A stretch of 37,936 bases of DNA from an uncultured Bacteroidales bacterium (GTDB lineage: Bacteria > Bacteroidota > Bacteroidia > Bacteroidales > Paludibacteraceae). The notes below the pieces were generated by a model. It was not told where the DNA came from. It saw only the letters and a list, made by a program, of their open reading frames with translations, and made no database searches. Positions 33,279 to 37,936 of this stretch are shown here, piece by piece. Position 1 is the first letter of the stretch, and the number at the start of each line of letters is the position of its first letter. The DNA lies in the NCBI GenBank assembly GCA_946406195.1, contig CAMJJT010000021.1:1-37936 (forward strand), given 5' to 3'. The position numbers and the translations under genes were made by a program.

Positions 33279-33308
33279 CCTAGTTTCCTAGATTCCTAGA
33301 TTCCTATT
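33279..33308. repeat. 8-bp tandem array (CCTAGATT) filling the PPIase/gldG gap
   Basis: Four units of CCTAGATT type occupy the whole 30-bp space between the PPIase stop codon and the gldG start codon. Confidence 0.92.
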
Positions 33309-35099
33309 TTATTTCTTAATCTTCTCCCAAACGGCTTGATCAATGACCACCGGATATTTCTCGCGCAGTTTTTTGATCCATGCTGCCTCGAGGTAATCCT
33401 GATAATCGGTGGTCACTTTGCCTTTCTCGTCCTCCCACGAAGCCGGTGCTTTCAGTTTCTTTCCTACGCATACTACTACCGGCAGTTCCTCGCTCGGCGT
33501 GAACTCGGCTTTCTTGACTTTGAGTCCGTATTTGTCGATGGCAGCGTTCTTGCCTTCTTCCCAAAGACCTTGTTGCATCTTTACGTAGTTGAGGCTGTCA
33601 CAGTTAACGCGATGCTGGATATAACTCTTCACGGAATCTTTCGGAGCGTTCTTGATGATAGCTTGAGCTGCCTTGGCGCTGCTCTTGTCTTTGCATTGGA
33701 GCAGATAACCTTTGAAATGCGGTTTAGTCCACGTGTAGTTCTTCTTATGAGCTGCGAAGAACGCTTCGAGACCGGCGGTATCTTTGGCGGCTTTGTCCCA
33801 TACTTCGCGGAGCGATACCTCAAAGAGCAGAATACCGTCGTGGTATTCCTGTACGAGGTTCTTGAGCTCCGGATATTTCTCCTCCAGATGGGAGTCAGCG
33901 TACGCTTTGACGTCTGCATCGCTCATCTGAGCAGGCAGGTGGTACTCGGCGCGGGCCTTGCGGATGAAACTCTTGTCCGCCTCTTTGGCACGCTCATCGC
34001 GTTGTACTTGGCGGGTTATCTGCGTACGCATCGAATCGAGCGGCTGGATGCCTCGCTCGTCCTCTTTGTAGATGATATGCCATCCGTAGTTGGTACGGAA
34101 CGGAGCACTGATTGCGGAGGGCTGAAGGCTGAAGGCTACGTTCTCAAACTCCTTCACCATCATTCCTTTGCCGAACCATCCGAGATCACCCCCTTTGACA
34201 CTACTTCCGCGGTCGTCCGACTCACGCTTAGCGGTCTCGGCGAAGTTCTCTTTGGTCAGGGTCAGGGCGATCGAGTCTATCTGTGCTTTCTTCACGCCGT
34301 CCAGACTGTCTGCTTTCTCGCCGCGCGGCACCATTTTCATGATATGACTGGCTTTGACTTCGATATGGTCACGCTCCTCTTCTACCAACACGATATGATA
34401 GCCGTATTGGGTACGGAAGACCTCGCTCACTTGACCTACCGGTGTGTTATAGACCGCCTCTTCCAAGGGATAGACGTAGCGGAACGGACTGATCCATCCG
34501 AGTTCGCCGCCGGTCTCCGCTACGTTGGGGTCGGTGCTCACCTCGCGGGCTACTACATCGAAAGCCTCTACGGGTTGACGTTTCTCAATGTCACGCCATT
34601 TGCCTTTCACTTTCTTCCTTTCGGTTTTCATCTTGCCGACAGTAACGCGTTCGCGGGCATCATTGATGATGGCGAGCACGCTGTCCTCCTCTTGCTTGGT
34701 GGCAGTAGGCGGACATTGGATAGCGATGTGCGCTGCACGGCGGTCTTTCGCCATATGTCTCCAACTCATCTCGATGAGGCTGTCCATCGCAGCTTCGTCT
34801 TGCAGGTATTTGGGAGTAGCCTGCGCACGATAACCCTTCAACTCTTTCTTGAATGCTTCGGTCGTGTCGATACCCTGACTCTCTGCCTCCGCTACTTTGA
34901 GCTTGAAATTGATGAACATGTCGAGGTACTCGTCCATGGTCTTGGGATCGAGCGCCCCGGCTTGGTTGTTCTTCTCGTAGATGTACAAAAACTCCTCTGC
35001 ACTGACTTCCTTTCCATTGATAGTCATCAGAGTCTCACGCTGCGCCCATGCTGTCATTCCAATAGCAAGGGCTGCTGTAAACAAAAATGATTTTTTCAT
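33309..35099 (-). CDS. Periplasmic peptidyl-prolyl isomerase with two parvulin domains (SurA/PrsA-like)
   Basis: The 596-residue protein has a clear signal peptide (MKKSFLFTAALAIGMTAWAQ) and then a SurA/PrsA-type N-domain. Two parvulin domains lie at about residues 120-250 and 260-365 (RAAHIAIQCPP, ETGGELGWISPFRYVYPLEEAVYNTPVGQVS; then ASHIMKMVPRGEK, GGDLGWFGKGMMVKEFENVAFSL). The C-terminal part is helical and ends with a basic VWEKIKK. It should help fold outer-membrane proteins in the periplasm. Residues about 321-327 (QPSAISA) come from a short tandem repeat in the second parvulin domain. A 584-codon open frame opposite this gene is a shadow. Confidence 0.93.
   Translation of the reverse strand: MKKSFLFTAALAIGMTAWAQRETLMTINGKEVSAEEFLYIYEKNNQAGALDPKTMDEYLDMFINFKLKVAEAESQGIDTTEAFKKELKGYRAQATPKYLQDEAAMDSLIEMSWRHMAKDRRAAHIAIQCPPTATKQEEDSVLAIINDARERVTVGKMKTERKKVKGKWRDIEKRQPVEAFDVVAREVSTDPNVAETGGELGWISPFRYVYPLEEAVYNTPVGQVSEVFRTQYGYHIVLVEEERDHIEVKASHIMKMVPRGEKADSLDGVKKAQIDSIALTLTKENFAETAKRESDDRGSSVKGGDLGWFGKGMMVKEFENVAFSLQPSAISAPFRTNYGWHIIYKEDERGIQPLDSMRTQITRQVQRDERAKEADKSFIRKARAEYHLPAQMSDADVKAYADSHLEEKYPELKNLVQEYHDGILLFEVSLREVWDKAAKDTAGLEAFFAAHKKNYTWTKPHFKGYLLQCKDKSSAKAAQAIIKNAPKDSVKSYIQHRVNCDSLNYVKMQQGLWEEGKNAAIDKYGLKVKKAEFTPSEELPVVVCVGKKLKAPASWEDEKGKVTTDYQDYLEAAWIKKLREKYPVVIDQAVWEKIKK
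34120..34137. repeat. 7-bp tandem array in the PPIase gene
   Basis: About 2.5 copies of GGCTGAA are read in frame in the second parvulin domain. It is short and the weakest array listed. Confidence 0.55.
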
Positions 35100-35111
35100 A
35101 AATATATAATC

Positions 35112-35141
35112 TTTAAATCTTAAATCTTCAAATCTTCAAAT
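35112..35141. repeat. 8-bp tandem array at the DHH/PPIase junction
   Basis: Degenerate AAATCTTC units cover the DHH-gene stop codon (35128-35130) and the 28-bp gap to the PPIase gene. Confidence 0.88.
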
Positions 35142-36177
35142 AATTTTTGAAACTCTTTTCAAAAAGTGCCACTGCCTGTTCGAGGGTGCCGAATAGTTCA
35201 CCTCCCGAGGCGTTCATATGTCCTCCGCCGTGGAAGATCTCAGACGCCCATATGTTCACCGGTCTGTCGCCTTGCGAGCGGAAGGAGATCCGGATCCGTG
35301 CTTTGGGTGTACCGGGTTTGGGACGCTCCTCGCGCATATAAACCGAATAGAAGACATCGGCTATCTGTAGGGGCATGTTCACTAATCCTTCCGTATCGCC
35401 TATCTGGTAGTGGTATCGCTCCAACTCATCTGCGCTGAGGGTGATCAGCGCGAGGTGATATTCGGGGTAGATACGCATCTTGCGGTAGAGCGCATAGCCG
35501 GTCAACCGTATGCGGTCGGTGGAGTATTGGTTAAAGACCGCATTGTATATCTCATCTTTTTTCGCGCCCGCGCGTAAGAGGGACGCTATGATGTCGTATA
35601 ACTCTGCGCGGGTGGAGTTATAACTGAAATTCCCGGTATCGGTCATCAAACCTGTATAAATACAGGTTGCTATCTCATTCGTAATTCGTAATCCGTCATT
35701 CGTAATTAATTCATACACGATCTCGCAACTCGAGCTCGCCTCGGGGTGAGAGTGTATCTCCGACCAGAACCCCTCATCCACTAATCCTCTCACCCGCTCA
35801 TCCATAATATGGTGGTCTATCAGTATCTTCTTGCAGGGATTGGCGAGCATCTTATCGCCCATCGGACCAATCCGTTTGGGGTCGTTGAAATCAGTGCAGA
35901 TGATCAGGTCTGCTTCGCTGATTAGGGTGTTACAACGCTGCGGCTCTTTTTCATATATCAAAATCTGTGCCGAACCGGGCATCCAGTTAAAAAATGCCGG
36001 AAAAGCGTTCGGTACGATGACATGGATGGATTCGATATTCCGGTATTCCGGTATCCCGGTATTCCGGAGATTTGAAATCCAATGCTTCAATGCCAGACTC
36101 GAACCCATGGCGTCTCCGTCCGGCGCCATGTGGGTAAAAATAACGATGTGTTTTGCTTGTTCGATTAGTTCTTTCAT
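35128..36177 (-). CDS. DHH-family phosphoesterase (NrnA-like)
   Basis: The 349-residue protein has the full DHH/DHHA1 set: HMAPDGDAMGSS (first motif), DFNDPKR, IDHHIMD (the DHH motif), TDTGNFSYNSTRAEL, and a C-terminal DHHA1 domain with GGGHMNASGG. This is the bifunctional oligoribonuclease/pAp phosphatase (NrnA) layout, which degrades nano-RNAs and 3'-phosphoadenosine phosphate with Mn2+. Two in-frame tandem arrays insert residues about 37-47 (NTGIPEYRNIE) and about 155-168 (ITNDGLRITNE) in surface loops outside the motifs. It follows murG; the gap is filled by a long tandem array. Confidence 0.92.
   Translation of the reverse strand: MKELIEQAKHIVIFTHMAPDGDAMGSSLALKHWISNLRNTGIPEYRNIESIHVIVPNAFPAFFNWMPGSAQILIYEKEPQRCNTLISEADLIICTDFNDPKRIGPMGDKMLANPCKKILIDHHIMDERVRGLVDEGFWSEIHSHPEASSSCEIVYELITNDGLRITNEIATCIYTGLMTDTGNFSYNSTRAELYDIIASLLRAGAKKDEIYNAVFNQYSTDRIRLTGYALYRKMRIYPEYHLALITLSADELERYHYQIGDTEGLVNMPLQIADVFYSVYMREERPKPGTPKARIRISFRSQGDRPVNIWASEIFHGGGHMNASGGELFGTLEQAVALFEKSFKNYLKI
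35675..35713. repeat. 8-bp tandem array inside the DHH gene
   Basis: Degenerate ATTCGTAA units with one or two spacing changes encode ITNDGLRITNE between the DHH motif and the TDTGNF motif. Confidence 0.85.
36036..36067. repeat. 8-bp tandem array (TATTCCGG x4) inside the DHH gene
   Basis: Four copies (one with a change, TATCCCGG) encode RNTGIPEYRNIE in frame, near the N-terminus between two conserved strands. Confidence 0.95.
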
Positions 36178-36278
36178 TCTTTCACTCTTTCATTCTTTCA
36201 TCATTTCATCATTCCATCATTTCATCATTCCATCATTTCATCATTTCATCATTTCATCATTCCATCATTCCATCATTC
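36171..36278. repeat. Long 8/7-bp tandem array at the murG/DHH junction
   Basis: About 13 units of TTTCATCA, TTCCATCA and CTTTCATT types run from the DHH start codon (36175-36177) to the murG stop codon (36265-36267) and beyond. It is the longest array in the window (about 108 bp) and adds EGMME to the end of MurG. Confidence 0.95.
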
Positions 36279-37350
36279 CCTCTTTGCGTGCCAACGCAAT
36301 CACTTCCTCGGCGATGCGTTTGGCGGAGTCTTTTTGTGCCAATTGGAGAATGTTCGTATGCAGGTTTTGTAGTTTCTTCTCGTCTTGGAGCAGTTCGATG
36401 GCGGTGGAGATCAGTTTCTCGGAAGCCTCCGCGTCGCGTACCAGCACAGCCGCCTCTTTGTTGACCAACGCCATGGCGTTATGGGTCTGATGATCCTCCG
36501 CTACGTTGGGAGAGGGCACAAGGATAGCCGGTTTGCCTAACAGACACAGCTCGCTGATGGACGAAGCTCCGGCACGGGAGATCACTAAATCCGCTTGGGC
36601 GTACCGATCAGGCATGTCGGATAGAAAATCATGCACCTCTATGTTCGCCGGACTACCTGCCGCTTCCCATGCCGCCTTGCAGCGTTCGTAATAGGTCTTA
36701 CCGGTCTGCCAAACCACTTTAATTCCCTCACTCTTTAATTCTTTAATTCCTTCACTTACCGCCTCATTAATCGTCCGTGCTCCGAGTGACCCGCCGATGA
36801 TCAAAAGTCTCTTGACTCCTGACTCTTGACTCTTGACTCCGGTCGTCAGGTTTTGCCTCACGGGGTTACCGGTCAGGATGATTTTATCGGCAGGGAAGAA
36901 CCGCTCCATTCCTTCGTATGCCACGCATATCTTTGCAGCTTTGTTCTTGAGCAGTTTATTGGTCACGCCGGCAAAACCGTTCTGTTCTTGCAGCAGGATA
37001 GGAATGCCCATCTGAGCTGCTGCCCACATAGCGGCTCCCGAGGCGTAACCGCCTACGCCTACAGCTACGTCCGGACGAAAATCGCGGATGATTCGTTTCG
37101 CCTGAAGGATGGATTTGAAGAGGTCGATGAGCACGGATATATTCTTCCATGGCTGAGCGCGGTTGAACCCCCGAACGGGGAGCCCCACAATCTCGTATCC
37201 CGCTTGCGGCACGCGTTCCATCTCCATGCGACCTAACGCGCCCACAAACAAAATCTGCGCCTCGGGATCCAAGTCCTTCAACGCGTTTGCTATGCTCACG
37301 GCGGGGAAGATATGTCCCCCCGTTCCCCCTCCGGAAATAAGATACCTCAT
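36265..37350 (-). CDS. murG: Undecaprenyl-diphospho-muramoylpentapeptide N-acetylglucosaminyltransferase
   Basis: The 361-residue protein is a clear MurG: GGGTGGHIFPAVSIANAL (residues 8-25), GVGGYASGAAMWAA and LLQEQN in the N-domain, IIGGSLGARTIN and SRAGASSISELCLLGKPAILVPSP in the C-domain. It transfers GlcNAc to lipid I to form lipid II on the inner face of the membrane. Two in-frame tandem arrays add segments at about residues 171-182 (GVKSQESGVK) and 198-209 (KELKSEGIK) on either side of the IIGGSLGAR motif. It is the first gene after the - strand promoter at 37395-37426, away from the usual ftsW/murC cluster. Confidence 0.97.
   Translation of the reverse strand: MRYLISGGGTGGHIFPAVSIANALKDLDPEAQILFVGALGRMEMERVPQAGYEIVGLPVRGFNRAQPWKNISVLIDLFKSILQAKRIIRDFRPDVAVGVGGYASGAAMWAAAQMGIPILLQEQNGFAGVTNKLLKNKAAKICVAYEGMERFFPADKIILTGNPVRQNLTTGVKSQESGVKRLLIIGGSLGARTINEAVSEGIKELKSEGIKVVWQTGKTYYERCKAAWEAAGSPANIEVHDFLSDMPDRYAQADLVISRAGASSISELCLLGKPAILVPSPNVAEDHQTHNAMALVNKEAAVLVRDAEASEKLISTAIELLQDEKKLQNLHTNILQLAQKDSAKRIAEEVIALARKEGMME
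36722..36758. repeat. 8-bp degenerate tandem array in murG (second insert)
   Basis: Degenerate TCTTTAAT and TTCCTTCA units are read in frame as the SEGIKELKSEGIK segment after the GGSLGAR motif. Confidence 0.8.
36806..36840. repeat. 7-bp tandem array in murG (first insert)
   Basis: CTTGACT/CCTGACT units, about five in number, are read in frame as GVKSQESGVK between the two MurG domains. Confidence 0.9.
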
Positions 37351-37394
37351 ATCTATTTTCTATATATTTTATATATAAATTTCAAAATCGGGTA

Positions 37395-37426
37395 CAAATT
37401 TACAACAAATATTTGGAATACACAAG
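37395..37426 (-). promoter_or_regulatory. Promoter of the murG-led - strand operon
   Basis: On the - strand, CTTG (37426-37423), 20 nt, then TAAATTTG (37402-37395), a full TAnnTTTG match. murG starts 45 nt downstream. This is the only clear promoter seen for the 19-kb - strand run. Confidence 0.8.
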
Positions 37427-37482
37427 GATTTTGACAGAAAAATGTAAATTTATTTATATTTTAGGGGGCAAAATGCTTGTTA

Positions 37483-37500
37483 TTCGCACAAGGCTGCGAA
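37483..37500. other. Short hairpin
   Basis: TTCGCA (37483-37488) pairs with TGCGAA (37495-37500) around a 6-nt loop, next to the longer hairpin at 37502-37547. Neither arm is followed by a T-run, so it is not an obvious terminator. Confidence 0.6.
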
Positions 37501-37501
37501 C

Positions 37502-37547
37502 GTAAATTCGGCGGGAACCCATTTGAAAATGGGAGGACCGAAGTTAC
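37502..37547. other. Long near-perfect hairpin upstream of murG
   Basis: GTAAATTCGG (37502-37511) pairs with CCGAAGTTAC (37538-37547) with one mismatch, and CCCATTT pairs with AAATGGG in the centre. The hairpin covers the -7 box of the second promoter-like site (37539-37570). Confidence 0.75.
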
Positions 37548-37570
37548 AACAAATATTTGACATATGCAAG
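37539..37570 (-). promoter_or_regulatory. Second promoter-like site upstream of murG
   Basis: On the - strand, CTTG (37570-37567), exactly 20 nt, then TAACTTCG (37546-37539), one base off TAnnTTTG. The spacer (CATATGTCAAATATTTGTTG) resembles that of the thiL promoter. It could start a transcript with a structured leader running into murG. Confidence 0.5.
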
Positions 37571-37580
37571 GAAAAAAGAG

Positions 37581-37606
37581 AAAATCGCCCGAATGAGAGC
37601 GATTTT
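37581..37606 (-). terminator. Terminator after the 37852 gene
   Basis: AAAATCGC (37581-37588) pairs with GCGATTTT (37599-37606). On the - strand it is followed by CTCTTTTTTCC, so it would end transcription from the partial gene at 37852. The arrangement mirrors the terminator/promoter pair at 5824-5894. Confidence 0.8.
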
Positions 37607-37620
37607 CCTTTTTGATGGAT

Positions 37621-37849
37621 GGTTACGAACATAAACATAGATAAAATCGTTTCGGATCTCTCTCATTGTAGAGGACGGTTTTTTATTTTTGTTTATTGTT
37701 GATTATGGATTGTTTCTCAAAGAGATGAGGATTATTATGATAAGATGGTCGTTAAATTCATTTAAGCGAACAGCTTAGCAGAATAAGACTCATGGTACGC
37801 AGTACCTACAATCCATAATCAATATATATCTATGTTTATGTTCTTACCC
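37621..37849. other. Nested inverted-repeat element, unclassified
   Basis: The outer arms are 37627-37643 and 37827-37843, 17 bp perfect and 21 of 23 when extended to 37621 and 37849. The inner arms are TTGATTATGGATTGT (37699-37713) and ACAATCCATAATCAA (37808-37822), 15 bp perfect. Within the inner loop are short stems CTCA/TGAG, TTAAAT/ATTTAA, CTTA/TAAG and GGTAC/GTACC. It begins 2 nt after the stop codon of the - strand gene and before its terminator, so it would be transcribed as a 3' untranslated region. I cannot match it to a known RNA or mobile-element family. Confidence 0.75.
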
Positions 37850-37851
37850 GC

Positions 37852-37936
37852 TTAGCCTTGCTGATTGTCGTACTCGGCGCCGCAGACCATCCAGTACCAA
37901 GAGAGCATGGTTTGCTTGCCACCGGGCAGATCTTTC
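37852..37936 (-). CDS. Partial SGA/YKRSSTP-family protein (C-terminal 27 residues)
   Basis: Reading from the right edge on the - strand gives KDLPGGKQTMLSWYWMVC, then GAEYDNQQG and a TAA stop (37854-37852). This aligns with the end of the 5427-5816 product (KDLPGGKTTMLSWYWMVC, EEYENAQG) with few changes. The gene continues beyond the window, so only its 3' end is seen. Its presence in inverted orientation shows that the accessory cassette family occurs at least twice in this genome. Confidence 0.88.
   Translation of the reverse strand, partial: KDLPGGKQTMLSWYWMVCGAEYDNQQG

Larger units (their letters stand above)
37351..37851. other. Gene-free 500-bp region upstream of murG
   Basis: I see no credible coding region here. 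It holds a - strand promoter for murG (37395-37426), two small hairpins (37483-37500 and 37502-37547), a second promoter-like site (37539-37570), a terminator (37581-37606) and the nested inverted-repeat element (37621-37849), each listed separately. Confidence 0.75.

Noticed and set aside
33336..35090. A 584-codon open frame on the + strand opposite the PPIase gene
   Set aside because: The PPIase on the other strand has a signal peptide and two clear parvulin domains; the antisense translation has no domain and reflects codon bias.
36171..36278. CRISPR-like array
   Set aside because: Units are 7-8 bp with no spacers or cas genes; it is a simple tandem array.
37621..37849. Retron or tRNA reading of the nested element
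   Set aside because: No reverse transcriptase is in view and no tRNA cloverleaf fits; kept as unclassified.

Overview
The window looks like a chromosomal segment of an uncultured Bacteroidales-type bacterium (Bacteroidota). Several promoters fit the Bacteroidota housekeeping consensus (a -33 TTTG-like box, 20 nt, then TAnnTTTG). The gene content also fits: gldG, a PorT-like barrel, DUF5683, DUF4861, a smalltalk-type micro-protein, YfhO and ParAB next to a LysM transglycosylase. No rRNA, tRNA, CRISPR array or transposase gene was seen.

Region 1 (1-5900, + strand) is accessory. It holds a one-helix hypothetical protein, a large adenine-methyltransferase-like protein that may be a type IIG restriction enzyme, and a cassette of six small proteins of mostly unknown function (3399-5816) with three recognisable promoters. 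It closes with a strong terminator at 5824-5852. A paralogue of the last small gene reappears on the - strand at the right edge of the window (37852-37936).

Region 2 (5863-18517, + strand) is a compact run of genes with several overlaps: thiL, a KdsC-like phosphatase, an IspD/TarI-like cytidylyltransferase, a GT4 glycosyltransferase, kdsD, a RhuM-family gene, a bifunctional CDP-ribitol synthase (Bcs1/TarIJ type), a TagF/TarF-type polyol-phosphate transferase, a YfhO-like membrane protein, a GT4 and a GT2. Together these suggest assembly of a surface glycan with polyol-phosphate units, plus Kdo precursor supply. Genes after the RhuM insertion (11467 onward) are visibly more AT-rich, which suggests acquisition.

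Region 3 (37350 down to 18518, - strand) is about 19 kb with almost no gaps. In transcription order it holds murG, a DHH phosphoesterase, a double parvulin PPIase, gldG, a LysM/receptor-type protein, a PorT-like barrel, kduI, kduD, a DUF4861 lipoprotein, a GT9, parA, parB, a DUF5683 protein, a lytic transglycosylase, a MerR regulator, GtrA, an FAD-dependent oxidoreductase and a membrane glycosyltransferase-like protein. It mixes cell-envelope and chromosome-partition genes with a pectin/uronate module.

Two patterns stand out. First, at least 18 loci carry short degenerate tandem arrays with a 7-8 bp period, each with its own consensus. They sit in gene junctions, overlap start or stop codons, and are inserted in frame inside conserved enzymes (ispD-like, GT4, gldG, PPIase, the DHH phosphoesterase, murG). 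Second, the 500-bp gene-free stretch at 37351-37851 holds tandem promoter-like sites, two hairpins, a terminator and a nested inverted-repeat element of about 229 bp that resembles no family I can name.
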